Assembly (NCBI RefSeq): GCF_947498095.1
Contig: NZ_CANMJE010000006.1
Coordinates: forward strand, 176,292 to 240,291
Length of the DNA: 64,000 nucleotides
From: an uncultured Shimia sp.
Lineage (GTDB): Bacteria; Pseudomonadota; Alphaproteobacteria; Rhodobacterales; Rhodobacteraceae
Direction of reading: 5' to 3'
Shown: positions 39,112-48,364 of the stretch, piece after piece
Numbering within the stretch: position 1 is the stretch's first letter
Layout: every line of letters begins with the position of its first letter
Translations under genes and position numbers: made by a program
The notes under the pieces: model-generated
Told to the model about the DNA's origin: nothing
Seen by the model: the letters and a program-made list of their open reading frames with translations, nothing else
Databases searched by the model: none

Positions 39112-39152
39112 TTTTAACGTCTGAATTTCGAATTGGATGTCAGATGTTAAAA
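39112..39152 (-). promoter_or_regulatory. 41-bp near-perfect inverted repeat upstream of the mttB-like gene
   Basis: TTTTAACGTCTGA (39112-39124) pairs with TCAGATGTTAAAA (39140-39152) except for one G-T, around a 15-nt centre that contains aatttcgaatt. The position 17 bp before the start suits an operator or a 5' leader hairpin. Confidence 0.6.
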
Positions 39153-39290
39153 GTCGGTCGCCCACGCGCGGCTCGTCCCCGCACGGCTCCGATCGTGACC
39201 ACGACCAGTTTGATTTTACTGCGCATGCCTTGCATTTACGCCTCTCCCTGAGTGAAACGATAGTTCTCTCAGGGAATCGTGCAAGTCTTG

Positions 39291-39315
39291 ACGGAAAACG
39301 ACCAAATGTCGTTTT
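39291..39315 (-). terminator. Terminator of the second aminotransferase gene
   Basis: An 8-bp stem aaaacgac / gtcgtttt (39295-39302, 39308-39315) begins at the stop codon of the minus-strand aminotransferase; on that strand the second arm ends in tttt. Confidence 0.55.
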
Positions 39316-40502
39316 TAGACCGGACCCTGGCCATTTGCGCATTTTTTGGCAAAGTCACAGAGGGTTTCCAGAGCGCCCGCAAAGGCCACATTATCAATGG
39401 TCATGGCAACGCGGATATGCCCTGCGGCCGCTTCACCAAAGCTTTCGCCCGGCATCACGGCAATCTTATGGGCGTCCAAAAGTGCGTTGGCAAAGGCTTC
39501 TCCCGACATGCCTGTAGCCCGGATATCCAGCATCAGGTACATCGCGCCCTGGGCCGGGATCAGAGTGACAGTGTTCTGAGCTGCGATGATGCCTTGGGCC
39601 AATTCACGACGTCGACGGAACGGTTCTGCGATTTTGTCTTCCAGGTCCGGACCCTGATGCAGGGCAAATTCGGCCGCATCCTGAATGAACCCTGCGACAC
39701 CGTATGTGGTGTGGGTTGCCAGTGTGATGAGGTGATCAATGGCGTCCTTGGGGCCACAAATCCAGCCCACACGGCTGCCTGTCATGGCGTGTGACTTCGA
39801 CATAGAGCCCACAACCAGCGTGCGTTCGGCCATGCCGGGCAGGGCGCGCGGGCTGATATGGTCTCCTTCCCACACTTGGGTGTCATAAACCTCGTCAGAT
39901 ATCAGCCACAGATCAAAGTCCTGACAGACGCCGGCGATGCCTTGCAGCGTTTCATAGCTGTAAACCGTGCCGGTCGGGTTGTTGGGCGAGTTGATCAGCA
40001 GCGACGCAGCACCCTCGGCCTCGGCTGCAATATCCTCGGCGCGCGGTTGAAACGCGTCCTCGGCGCGGGTTTTGATTGGGACGGGAACGGCTCCGATTCC
40101 ACGGATGGTTCCGGGGTAGGTGGCATAAAATGGGTCAAGATACAGCGCCCGGTCGCCTTGGTTGCAGGCGGCCAGGTGACTAGAGAACAAGGCCGACTGC
40201 CCCCCCGGGGTGATCAGGATGTTTTCATAAGATGTTGGTACACCCGTACGGTCCTGAATGCGCTTGGCCACGGTTTCCCGCAGGGTCTTGATGCCCGGCA
40301 CCATTGCGTAGCCTGTATGCCCGCCAGACGCCGCCTGATCCATTGCTTCAAGGATCACAGGGTCGGTGCGAATGTCATGCTCGCCTATAGTCAGTTCAAC
40401 CACGTCGATACCGTCCGCGATCATCTGGCGCGAGCGGTAGAACACGTCCCAACCGTCTGAACCGCCGCCGGTCAGGTGGGTGATGCGATGGGAAAGCTGC
40501 AT
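39315..40502 (-). CDS. PLP-dependent aminotransferase (class I/II)
   Basis: The 395-residue fold type I enzyme shows ITPGGQSALF, LINSPNNPTGTVYS, ISDEVYD and the Schiff-base Lys in GSMSKSHAMTGSRVGW. It fits the aspartate/prephenate-type aminotransferases; substrate not predictable. The ATG at 40502 has AGGAG 7 bp upstream; an upstream extension has no such site. Confidence 0.88.
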   Translation of the reverse strand: MQLSHRITHLTGGGSDGWDVFYRSRQMIADGIDVVELTIGEHDIRTDPVILEAMDQAASGGHTGYAMVPGIKTLRETVAKRIQDRTGVPTSYENILITPGGQSALFSSHLAACNQGDRALYLDPFYATYPGTIRGIGAVPVPIKTRAEDAFQPRAEDIAAEAEGAASLLINSPNNPTGTVYSYETLQGIAGVCQDFDLWLISDEVYDTQVWEGDHISPRALPGMAERTLVVGSMSKSHAMTGSRVGWICGPKDAIDHLITLATHTTYGVAGFIQDAAEFALHQGPDLEDKIAEPFRRRRELAQGIIAAQNTVTLIPAQGAMYLMLDIRATGMSGEAFANALLDAHKIAVMPGESFGEAAAGHIRVAMTIDNVAFAGALETLCDFAKKCANGQGPV

Positions 40503-40649
40503 GACAGGGCTCCTAAGAAATTTGACGACGAAAAGGCCCGAAACTGGCGCTTTCGTCAAACCCTATTCGAGACGTCGGGAAACTTTCGAATAGCGTTCGG
40601 GAGGGGGGTAAAAATGGGGGTGGGACAGGCTGTAGACGACAGAATGCTA

Positions 40650-41123
40650 TCAGGTGGCCTCGGACGGACGGTCCCCCATAAGATAGCGCGGACCCTGACC
40701 TTTACGGCGAATACGGTCATCGGGGTTGTAGAGTTTGCAGGTCTGCAACGACAGGCAACCACAACCGATGCAGCCGTCCAGCTTTTCGCGGAGTGCCTGC
40801 ATTTGTGCGATGCGGCTGTCGAGGTCGCGGCGAAAACGGGCCGAGATGCGTTCCCAGTCACGCTTGGTTGGGGTGCGGCCCTCGGGCAGGGATTTCAACG
40901 CCTCTCGGATCTCTGGCAGAGAAAACCCCAGCCCCTGCGAGATCATCACGAACGACAAACGGCGAATGTCGGCCCGGTCAAAGCGTCGCTGACCGCTGTC
41001 GGTGCGGAACGGTTGAACCAGACCTTCGTCTTCGTAGAATCGGATCGCTGAGGGGGCGAGGCCTGTCCGCTCGGATACATATCCAATTGACAGTCCAAAC
41101 TTTCCAAGGGGTTTATTTTTCAT
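40650..41123 (-). CDS. soxR: Redox-sensitive MerR-family activator SoxR
   Basis: SoxR senses redox-cycling compounds through a [2Fe-2S] cluster and twists overlong promoters. The 157 residues have the MerR helix-turn-helix (IGYVSERTGLAPSAIRFYEDEGL) and the cluster ligands C118, C121, C123 and C129 (CX2CXCX5C). It is divergent from a VOC gene, with a near-perfect SoxR box between them. There is no soxS, as usual outside enterics. Confidence 0.95.
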   Translation of the reverse strand: MKNKPLGKFGLSIGYVSERTGLAPSAIRFYEDEGLVQPFRTDSGQRRFDRADIRRLSFVMISQGLGFSLPEIREALKSLPEGRTPTKRDWERISARFRRDLDSRIAQMQALREKLDGCIGCGCLSLQTCKLYNPDDRIRRKGQGPRYLMGDRPSEAT

Positions 41124-41135
41124 GAGTTTTTTCTG

Positions 41136-41166
41136 TTGATCTCAAGTTAACTTGAAGAATTAAGAT
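41136..41166 (+). promoter_or_regulatory. SoxR-type promoter of the VOC gene
   Basis: A -35 TTGATC (41136-41141) and a -10 TAAGAT (41161-41166) are separated by exactly 19 bp. The spacer contains the dyad TCAAGTTAACTTGA; the 18-mer at 41140-41157 matches the SoxR box CCTCAAGTTAACTTGAGG at 16 positions. This is the overlong-spacer layout that MerR-type activators correct. Confidence 0.88.
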
Positions 41167-41200
41167 AGTCATATCAATCAGAATTGCAAGGAAGCACCAG

Positions 41201-41575
41201 ATGAGACTTGAGCATGTAAATGTAACTGTTCCAGACCCCAAGGATACGGCGGCGGTCCTATGCGACATATTTGGCTGGCACATCCGCTGGGAAGGCGAGG
41301 CCAAGGACAACGGCTATACCGTGCACGTCGGCGACGATGACAGTTACCTTGCACTTTATGCACCGCAAAAAACGCTGGAACCAATGGGCAATACCTATTC
41401 CCGGATCGGCGGTTTCAACCATGTTGGCGTGGTCGTGGATGACATCGACGCGACGGAAGCGAAGGTCAAAGCTGCTGGCTATAAGCCTGGCATGCACGGT
41501 GATTATGAACCGGGCCTGCGGTTCTATTTCGACGGGCCGCATGGCATCGAGTTTGAGGTTGTGTCCTATGACTAG
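41201..41575 (+). CDS. VOC (glyoxalase/bleomycin resistance) family protein, SoxR target
   Basis: The 124-residue protein has the paired beta-alpha-beta-beta-beta modules of the VOC superfamily: LEHVNVTVPDPKDTAAVLCDIFGW and GGFNHVGVVVDDIDATEAKVKAAGY, ending in GPHGIEFEVVSYD. Possible metal ligands are H5 and E121 with H in the second module. The SoxR-type promoter suggests it handles a redox-active or electrophilic toxin. Start is near an AAGGA. Confidence 0.85.
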   Translation: MRLEHVNVTVPDPKDTAAVLCDIFGWHIRWEGEAKDNGYTVHVGDDDSYLALYAPQKTLEPMGNTYSRIGGFNHVGVVVDDIDATEAKVKAAGYKPGMHGDYEPGLRFYFDGPHGIEFEVVSYD

Positions 41576-41654
41576 GTTGCTCAGGCGGTTTCGGACGTGG
41601 ATGCGTGCGCCGCTGGCCTATCCTTTGGGGCGTAAAACCCGGGCGCGATTTGGC

Positions 41655-42002
41655 CTAGGGGCTGCGCGGCGGCAGGCTGGCCTGCAGCTTTTTGGTCAAC
41701 CCACTCCGCACAAGGTCATATGACACTTCAATGCGGTGGCGCAGCTCGTCTGCGTCTCCGCCAAAGGGGATCATGATCCAGCTGCGATGGAAATAGGGCG
41801 CTTTGATCCCAACGCCCGCGTCGATCAACATCTGCGCGGTCTCGATATCGGGTGTTTTGACCGAAACCCCGTCACCTTTGGCTCCGGTCGAGGCAAACAT
41901 CTTGCCACCGACTTTCCACGCGTCATGTCCGCCGCCCCAAGGGTCAGAGCATTCTGCACCCGGCAAGGGGGCGCAGGTATCGTTAACGAGGTCTCGTGTC
42001 AT
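41655..42002 (-). CDS. MmcQ/YjbR family protein
   Basis: The 115 residues match the MmcQ/YjbR fold by CAPLPGAECSDPWGGGHDAWKVGGKMFA, the IKAPYFHRSWIMIPFG block and the C-terminal ELRHRIEVSYDLV. The family is a small double-wing DNA-binding-like fold of unknown function. The ATG at 42002 is preferred; an open frame reaches 42119 without family similarity. Confidence 0.8.
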   Translation of the reverse strand: MTRDLVNDTCAPLPGAECSDPWGGGHDAWKVGGKMFASTGAKGDGVSVKTPDIETAQMLIDAGVGIKAPYFHRSWIMIPFGGDADELRHRIEVSYDLVRSGLTKKLQASLPPRSP

Positions 42003-42130
42003 ATCTGCAATTTGACAGAGCGGACGCGCCCTCGCAACAGGTCGCTTGACCGCGATGGCAGCGCCGCCTATGGTCCGGCCCATGAACACTGCACGCAACA
42101 TCATCATTATTTGCTGCATTCCCTGCTAAG

Positions 42131-42187
42131 ACAACTTGGCGGGCCGTTCTTCTATTCCATACTTGATCTGAAGTTGTTAAGCCCGCC
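42131..42187 (+). other. Two interleaved perfect stems in the cysS leader
   Basis: acaactt (42131-42137) pairs with aagttgt (42171-42177) and the adjoining ggcgggc (42138-42144) pairs with gcccgcc (42181-42187). The order A-B-A'-B' means both cannot form as simple nested hairpins; it is a pseudoknot or a pair of alternative structures 44 bp before cysS. Confidence 0.5.
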
Positions 42188-42230
42188 GCGAGCGTAACTG
42201 TGCCCTGTTGGGACCGCCCGAGGACAAGAC

Positions 42231-43610
42231 ATGACGACGATTAAGCTGCACAACTCAAAGACCCGTAAGAAAGAGGTGTTTGAGCCGATTGATGCCAAAA
42301 ACGTGCGGATGTATGTCTGTGGTCCGACGGTCTATGACCGCGCCCATATCGGCAATGCGCGCCCGGTTGTGGTGTTTGACGTGCTGAACCGGCTGCTGCG
42401 CCATGTCTATGGCGAGGATCACGTGACCTACGTGCGAAATTTCACCGACGTGGACGACAAGATCAACGCGCGGGCCGCCGAGAGCGGGCGGCCGATCAGC
42501 GACATCACCGCCGAGACCACCCAGTGGTTTCTTGACGATATGGCGGCCCTTGGCGCGCGCGACCCGGATCAGATGCCGCGGGCGACGCAGTTTATCCCGC
42601 AGATGGTCACCATGATCGAAAAGCTGATTGCTGACGGGTTCGCCTATGCCAAAGACGGGCACGTGCTGTTCCGAGTGCGTGAGTATGCCGACTATGGCAA
42701 GTTATCGGGCCGGTCGGTCGACGACATGATTGCGGGTGCGCGGGTTGAGGTGGCCCCCTACAAAGAAGACCCGATGGATTTCGTGTTGTGGAAGCCGTCG
42801 GATGCCAGCCAGCCGGGGTGGGACAGCCCTTGGGGATATGGCCGTCCGGGGTGGCATATCGAATGCTCGGCCATGTCCTATGAGTTGCTGGGCGACAGTT
42901 TCGACATTCATGGCGGCGGCAACGACCTGATGTTCCCGCATCATGAAAATGAGATCGCGCAAAGCTGCTGTACCCATCCCGAAGGCACCTTTGCCCGCTA
43001 TTGGATGCACAACGAGATGCTGCAGGTTGAAGGCAAGAAAATGTCCAAGTCTCTGGGCAATTTCTTTACCGTGCGAGACTTGCTGGATGGCCACGATGGC
43101 CAGCCCGGAGTTCCCGGCGAAGTGATCCGCTTTGTGTTCCTGTCGACGCATTACGGCAAGCCGATGGACTGGACCGCCAAGAAGGCCAGCGAGGCCGAAG
43201 CCACGCTGCGCAAGTGGCGAACGCTGACCGAGGGCGTCGAACCCTCGTCCAGCGTGGCCGCGTCTGTCGTTGCGTGCTTGGCGGATGACCTGAACACGGC
43301 CGGAGCCATCACGGAGTTGCACCAGTTGGCTGGTGCCGGAGATGCCGCAGGACTATTGGCAAGCGCGCAGATGCTCGGCTTGTTGACAGATGAGTTGGGG
43401 GCTTGGGCAAAAGGCGCTGACCTTTCAGCCTATGAGAGTCTTTTGACCGACACCCGTAACAAAGCAATGGAAACCAAAGACTTCTCAGACGTGGACCGGA
43501 TCAAGGCCGCTTTGATCGCGGCGGGTGTGGAAGTGCGCATGAGCAAGGCCGGAGTGGAGCTATTGCCTGCTGCCGGATTTGATGCGGCCAAGCTGGAAGG
43601 GTTGTTGTAA
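42231..43610 (+). CDS. cysS: Cysteine--tRNA ligase
   Basis: CysS charges tRNA-Cys. The 459-residue class I enzyme has the HIGH-type HIGNARP near residue 39, the zinc/aminoacyl region with C28 (VCGPTVYD) and [23 protein letters not shown] and [12 protein letters not shown] stands 8 bp before the ATG. Its stop overlaps the cimA start (TAATG). Confidence 0.96.
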   Translation: MTTIKLHNSKTRKKEVFEPIDAKNVRMYVCGPTVYDRAHIGNARPVVVFDVLNRLLRHVYGEDHVTYVRNFTDVDDKINARAAESGRPISDITAETTQWFLDDMAALGARDPDQMPRATQFIPQMVTMIEKLIADGFAYAKDGHVLFRVREYADYGKLSGRSVDDMIAGARVEVAPYKEDPMDFVLWKPSDASQPGWDSPWGYGRPGWHIECSAMSYELLGDSFDIHGGGNDLMFPHHENEIAQSCCTHPEGTFARYWMHNEMLQVEGKKMSKSLGNFFTVRDLLDGHDGQPGVPGEVIRFVFLSTHYGKPMDWTAKKASEAEATLRKWRTLTEGVEPSSSVAASVVACLADDLNTAGAITELHQLAGAGDAAGLLASAQMLGLLTDELGAWAKGADLSAYESLLTDTRNKAMETKDFSDVDRIKAALIAAGVEVRMSKAGVELLPAAGFDAAKLEGLL

Positions 43611-45241
43611 TGACCAAGGAACGCCTCTATCTCTACGACACCACGCTGCGCGACGGACAACAGACCCAAGGCGTACAGTTCTCGACCCCGGAAAAGGCAC
43701 AGATTGCCGAAGTATTGGACGCGCTGGGTGTGGACTATGTCGAAGGTGGCTGGCCTGGTGCCAACCCCACGGATTCCGAGTTCTTTGACGCCAAACCCCA
43801 AATGGACGCGACATTCACGGCGTTTGGCATGACCAAACGCGCGGGCATGTCGGCGGAAAACGATGACGTGCTGGCGGCGGTGATGAACGCAGGCACGCCG
43901 GCGGTCTGTCTGGTGGGCAAGACCCATGATTTTCACGTGGAAACAGCGCTGGGGATCACGCTTGACGAAAACACCGACAATGTGGCGCGGTCCATCGCCT
44001 ATCTCGTGGCACAGGGGCGCGAGGCCTTGTTCGACGCCGAACATTTCTTTGATGGCTACAAATCCAATCCCGATTATGCGCTTGAGGTGGTCAAAGCCGC
44101 CTATGACGCGGGCGCACGTTGGATCGTGCTCTGTGACACCAACGGCGGCGCGCTTCCAAACGAGGTGCACGCCATCACCAAGGCCGTGATCGACGCAGGC
44201 ATCCCCGGCACCCATGTGGGCATCCACACCCACAATGACACCGAGCATGCGGTGGCCAATTCGCTGGCGGCCGTGGACGCCGGGGCGCGACAGGTGCAAG
44301 GCACGCTGAACGGATTGGGCGAGCGCTGTGGTAACGCCAACCTGACCACATTGATCCCGACCTTGTTGACGAAAGAACCTTACGCCAGCGCCTATGAGAT
44401 CGGCGTCAGCATGGAGGCGCTTGCGGGGCTGACCCGTGCCAGCCGTCTGCTGGACGACATCCTGAACCGTGTGCCGATGAAACAGGCGGCCTATGTTGGC
44501 GCCTCGGCCTTTGCCCACAAGGCGGGGCTGCATGCCAGTGCGATCCTGAAAGATCCCTCAACCTACGAACATGTGGAACCGAGTGTTGTCGGCAACGAGC
44601 GCGTGATCCCGATGTCCAATCAGGCCGGGCAATCGAACCTGCGCAAACGTCTGACGGATGCGGGGCTGGAGGTCGAAAAGGGAAATCCAGCGCTCAGCGC
44701 CATCCTGAACCGCATTAAGGAACGCGAAGCCGAAGGCTACAGCTACGACACCGCGCAGGCCAGTTTTGAGCTGTTGGCGCGCGAAGAGCTGGGGCTTGGT
44801 GAAAACTTCTTTGACGTGGAACGCTATCGTGTGATCTCAGAGCGGCGCCGTAATGCGCGTGGCCATCTGGTTGTTGAATCCGAGTCCGTGGTGACCGTGC
44901 AATTGCCCTCGGGCAAGAAAACCACCAGCTATTTCAAGAACGAGCATTCTGACGAAATGAGCGATGATGGCCCGGTCAACGCCTTGTGGCAGGCTTTGCG
45001 GCAGGATTTGGGGCCCTATCAGGACGTCATTCAGGATGTGCGCCTGGTCGACTTTAAGGTGCGGATCACCAACGGTGGCACCGAGGCCGTGACCCGTGTC
45101 ATCATAGATTTTGAGGATGATGGCGGGCGTCGTTGGGCCACTGTTGGCGTCTCTGCCAACATTGTCGATGCATCGTTCCAAGCCTTGCTTGAGGCATTGA
45201 ACTGGAAGTTGGTGCGCAGCGGCGCGGTTCGGGCTGGATGA
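43610..45241 (+). CDS. cimA: Citramalate synthase (CimA-type)
   Basis: CimA condenses pyruvate and acetyl-CoA to citramalate, the threonine-independent start of isoleucine synthesis. The 543-residue protein has the DRE-TIM start LYDTTLRDGQQTQGVQFS, VDYVEGGWPGANPTD, LCDTNGGALP and HTHNDTEHAVANSL, with a LeuA-like dimer domain at the end. The long length and NPTDSEFF pattern separate it from LeuA. It lies between cysS and a synthase-like gene, all with overlapping ends. Confidence 0.93.
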   Translation: MTKERLYLYDTTLRDGQQTQGVQFSTPEKAQIAEVLDALGVDYVEGGWPGANPTDSEFFDAKPQMDATFTAFGMTKRAGMSAENDDVLAAVMNAGTPAVCLVGKTHDFHVETALGITLDENTDNVARSIAYLVAQGREALFDAEHFFDGYKSNPDYALEVVKAAYDAGARWIVLCDTNGGALPNEVHAITKAVIDAGIPGTHVGIHTHNDTEHAVANSLAAVDAGARQVQGTLNGLGERCGNANLTTLIPTLLTKEPYASAYEIGVSMEALAGLTRASRLLDDILNRVPMKQAAYVGASAFAHKAGLHASAILKDPSTYEHVEPSVVGNERVIPMSNQAGQSNLRKRLTDAGLEVEKGNPALSAILNRIKEREAEGYSYDTAQASFELLAREELGLGENFFDVERYRVISERRRNARGHLVVESESVVTVQLPSGKKTTSYFKNEHSDEMSDDGPVNALWQALRQDLGPYQDVIQDVRLVDFKVRITNGGTEAVTRVIIDFEDDGGRRWATVGVSANIVDASFQALLEALNWKLVRSGAVRAG

Positions 45242-46029
45242 GACAAATGACGTCTGACCTTGAACAGGACATTGGCGCTTGCGCCGGGTTGGTTCAGCGC
45301 GGAGACCCTGACCGATTTATGGCGGCGATGGCGGCCAAGCCGGATGCGCGTGATGTTCTGTTTCCGCTTTATGCCTTTAACCTCGAAGTGGCGCGGGCTC
45401 CCTGGCTGACCCAGGAAGCGATGATCGCCGAGATGCGGCTGCAATGGTGGCGCGATGCTCTGGAAGAGATCGGGCAGGGCGGCAATGTCCGTCGGCATGA
45501 GGTTGTGACGCCATTGGCAGCCATCTTGGATTCAGAGGCCGTCGCGCAATTGGACGCGTTGATCGTGGCGCGGCAATGGGACATTTACAAAGACCCTTTT
45601 GAGGATGCCGCCCATTTTGCCCAGTATCTAGAGGCGACATCCGGCAATCTGATGTGGGTTGCGGCACGTGCCTTGGGGCAGGCGGATGAAGGTGTCGTGC
45701 GCGATGTGGCCTATGCCGGCGGGTTGGCCAATTGGCTGAGAGCCATCCCAGAACTTGAGGCGCAAAAACGTGTGCCTTTGGTGGATGGCCGCGCCGAGGC
45801 GGTGGCACTGTTGGCTGAGGGTGGTTTGCAGCGCCTGAACAGGGCGCGTGCGCAACGGTCTAAGCTGACAAAACCTGCGGGACAGGCCTTGCTTGCCGGC
45901 TGGCAAGCCGAGGCGATCCTGGCTCAAGCCACCAAGGCACCTGAACGCGTGGCCGACGGCACTTTGGGGCAAAGCGAATTTGCCAAGAAAGCCAGCCTCA
46001 TGTGGTGCGCGATGTCAGGGCGCTGGTAG
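45238..46029 (+). CDS. Squalene/phytoene synthase family protein (NDUFAF6-like)
   Basis: The 263 residues have the family core LFPLYAFNLEVARAPWL and EMRLQWWRDALEEI. The second Asp-rich motif (DXXXD) needed for prenyl diphosphate binding is not seen; instead VAYAGGLANWLRAIP stands there. That pattern fits the catalytic-dead or modified branch related to NDUFAF6, a complex I assembly factor. No carotenoid genes are near. It overlaps cimA by ATGA. Confidence 0.75.
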   Translation: MRQMTSDLEQDIGACAGLVQRGDPDRFMAAMAAKPDARDVLFPLYAFNLEVARAPWLTQEAMIAEMRLQWWRDALEEIGQGGNVRRHEVVTPLAAILDSEAVAQLDALIVARQWDIYKDPFEDAAHFAQYLEATSGNLMWVAARALGQADEGVVRDVAYAGGLANWLRAIPELEAQKRVPLVDGRAEAVALLAEGGLQRLNRARAQRSKLTKPAGQALLAGWQAEAILAQATKAPERVADGTLGQSEFAKKASLMWCAMSGRW

Positions 46030-46040
46030 CCTTTGGGTGC

Positions 46041-47249
46041 TTAGGCTTCTTTTGGGCGCAGCATCAACCAGATCAGGGCGCCACCGGCCAGCATCAGGAA
46101 TGGCGCCATGGCGAGGTTGACCGAGGTCCAACCTGTCACCGCGTCTCCGCCTGAGCAGTTCATCAGCCCACCAGAAGCCAGCGACGCGACGGTTACACCG
46201 CCAAAGACGATCAGGTCATTCAGGCCCTGCATGCGACCCCGTTCGCTGGGTTCATGCGCGCCGGCCAACATTGTGGTTGCACCAATAAAGCCAAAGTTCC
46301 ACCCGACGCCCAACAGGATCAGCGCGATAAAGAAGTTTTCAAGCTCGACCCCTTGCAGGGCAACGGCACCTGCGGCCGCCAGGATCAAAAGGCCCAGCGC
46401 CATGATCTTTTCAACGCCGAAGCGGGCGATCAAATGGCCTGTGAAAAAGGACGGGATGAACATCGCCAGAACATGTGCTGAAACCACGTCAGCGGCGCTG
46501 TTTTGCTCAAAGCCACAGCCCACGACAGCCAGAGGCGTTGAGGTCATCACAAGGTTCATCAGAGCGTAAGATACCATCGCACAAATCACCGCGACGGCGA
46601 TGCGCGGCGTGGTCAGCAACTCCCACCGTGAGCGGCCTTTGGGTGAGTCGACACTGGGCGCTTCGGGCTTGGGGATCTTGATGAACAGGAACAGTGCAGC
46701 ACCGACCACGTTGATCACGATCACACCCAAATATGTGCCCAGAAAAGGGATCACCATGGCGTCGCTGGTCACTTTGACCAGCTGCGGGCCGATAATGGCC
46801 GAAGCCAAGCCGCCTGCCATCACATAGGAAATCGCTTTGGGACGGAATTCATCCGAGGCGGTATCGGCAGCAGCAAATCGGTAAAAACCTTGTGCGCTCA
46901 TATAGATACCTGTGATCAGGCTGCCCAAAAGGAAGATGTAAAAGTTGTTGAGATACAGACCATAGGCCCCAATTGCCCCGCCAATCGCACCCCCGGCGGC
47001 ACCGACGAAAAAGCCAACGCGACGTCCGTATTTCTGCATGATCGCAGAGAGTGGCGTGGCCGATAACATGGAGCCGACAACGATCAATGAGATCGGCAAG
47101 GTCGCAAAGCACACGTTGGAGGCCAACGACTGGCCAGCCAGCCCGCCAATGGTGAAAATCATCGGCATCTGGGCGCCCAAAAAGGCTTGTGCCAGAACAA
47201 GGATGAAAACGGTGCGCTTGGCGCTGGTATCGTCGACGGTATGGCTCAT
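46041..47249 (-). CDS. MFS transporter
   Basis: The 402-residue protein has twelve hydrophobic stretches and the loop-2 pattern MQKYGRRVGFF typical of major facilitator proteins. Positive loops and the central cytoplasmic linker (KPEAPSVDSPKGRSRWELL) are evident. Substrate not predictable; no neighbours give a clue. It converges on the squalene-synthase-like gene. Confidence 0.85.
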   Translation of the reverse strand: MSHTVDDTSAKRTVFILVLAQAFLGAQMPMIFTIGGLAGQSLASNVCFATLPISLIVVGSMLSATPLSAIMQKYGRRVGFFVGAAGGAIGGAIGAYGLYLNNFYIFLLGSLITGIYMSAQGFYRFAAADTASDEFRPKAISYVMAGGLASAIIGPQLVKVTSDAMVIPFLGTYLGVIVINVVGAALFLFIKIPKPEAPSVDSPKGRSRWELLTTPRIAVAVICAMVSYALMNLVMTSTPLAVVGCGFEQNSAADVVSAHVLAMFIPSFFTGHLIARFGVEKIMALGLLILAAAGAVALQGVELENFFIALILLGVGWNFGFIGATTMLAGAHEPSERGRMQGLNDLIVFGGVTVASLASGGLMNCSGGDAVTGWTSVNLAMAPFLMLAGGALIWLMLRPKEA

Positions 47250-47293
47250 GCGCCAACCGTTAGCTGGTTAACTAGCGAAGGTCCAGACAGCGC

Positions 47294-48274
47294 CTAATGC
47301 GACGCGGCGTTTTCCGCGATCATCGAGATCATCTCGAACATGATAGAGGTCGCAACCATGGATGTGATGTTGTTGGGCTGGTCCTTGGTTGGCATCAAAC
47401 AGACAACGTCTCCGCCGACGATATTCATGCCCCGCACTGCATGCAAAAGTGCCACTGCCTCGTCAATATCAAAGCCACGTACACCGGGTTCGATGTTTGA
47501 GACCGCAGGCGCGATTGTGGGGTCGAGGCAATCAAGGTCAAAAGTGATGTAGACCGGGCGACCATCCAGCACCTCTTTGGTCTGGGCAATGACATCGGCG
47601 GCGCCACGGCGGCGATAATCGGCCATGGTGACGACGTTGTAGCCATATTCGTACGACGGTTCGAGCCAATCCAGCGTGCGCGGATGCCCCCGCAGGCCGA
47701 TCTGCATCGATGTAGTGGGGTCCACCTGGCCCTGATCGGCAAGATATGCTCCCCAATGGGCCGCCGACTTCTTGGCCCCCATGAAGTGGTCAACCTTGGT
47801 AAAGACATCCGTATGCGCGTCGAGATGCAGGAAGCTGACCGGTTCTCCGCCTGCGATGTTGCCGCATCCCAAGGCTTGAACGATGCCGCCGGTGATCGAG
47901 TGGTCACCGCCGATCGAAACAGGGCGTGCGCCGGCCTTGTCGATCCGATTGTAGAAATTGGTGATTTGTTCGATGCAATGTTCGTTGTCCATCGCGCGGG
48001 GAAAAGGGACGTCGCCCACATCGGCGATTTTGGCACTGTTCCACGGATCAACGCGGAACACGTCATGCACCCGCCGTTGCAACGCCGAGACATTGCGCAC
48101 AGCGCGTGGTCCTAGGTGCTGATCGCGTTCGGTTGATCCGTTGCCCGTGGAATGCGGCACGCCAACAAGGGCAATGTCCTGGCCTTCCGGCTCAGCTTGG
48201 GGCGCGCGAAACAAGGTTGGGATGCCCCACCAATAAAGGTTGTTCATCATCGACGCGTCGTGTTCTTCTGCCAT
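47294..48274 (-). CDS. speB: Agmatinase-type ureohydrolase
   Basis: The 326 residues have the binuclear manganese motifs of ureohydrolases: GGDHSITGG, LDAHTDVF, and FDLDCLDPTIAP. Agmatinase gives putrescine and urea from agmatine; guanidinobutyrase or related activities are possible in this family. GVPHSTGNGSTERDQHLGPRAVR marks the N-terminal substrate loop. It lies 44 bp from the MFS gene and is divergent from a DNA glycosylase gene. Confidence 0.85.
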   Translation of the reverse strand: MAEEHDASMMNNLYWWGIPTLFRAPQAEPEGQDIALVGVPHSTGNGSTERDQHLGPRAVRNVSALQRRVHDVFRVDPWNSAKIADVGDVPFPRAMDNEHCIEQITNFYNRIDKAGARPVSIGGDHSITGGIVQALGCGNIAGGEPVSFLHLDAHTDVFTKVDHFMGAKKSAAHWGAYLADQGQVDPTTSMQIGLRGHPRTLDWLEPSYEYGYNVVTMADYRRRGAADVIAQTKEVLDGRPVYITFDLDCLDPTIAPAVSNIEPGVRGFDIDEAVALLHAVRGMNIVGGDVVCLMPTKDQPNNITSMVATSIMFEMISMIAENAASH

Positions 48275-48364
48275 TGGACATTCTTTCGTGGGTTTGTGTT
48301 TCTTTCAGAATGCACGGAGACACATAGATTAAAAGATTTTTCGTCGAGAGCGGAGAGGCGGAGC

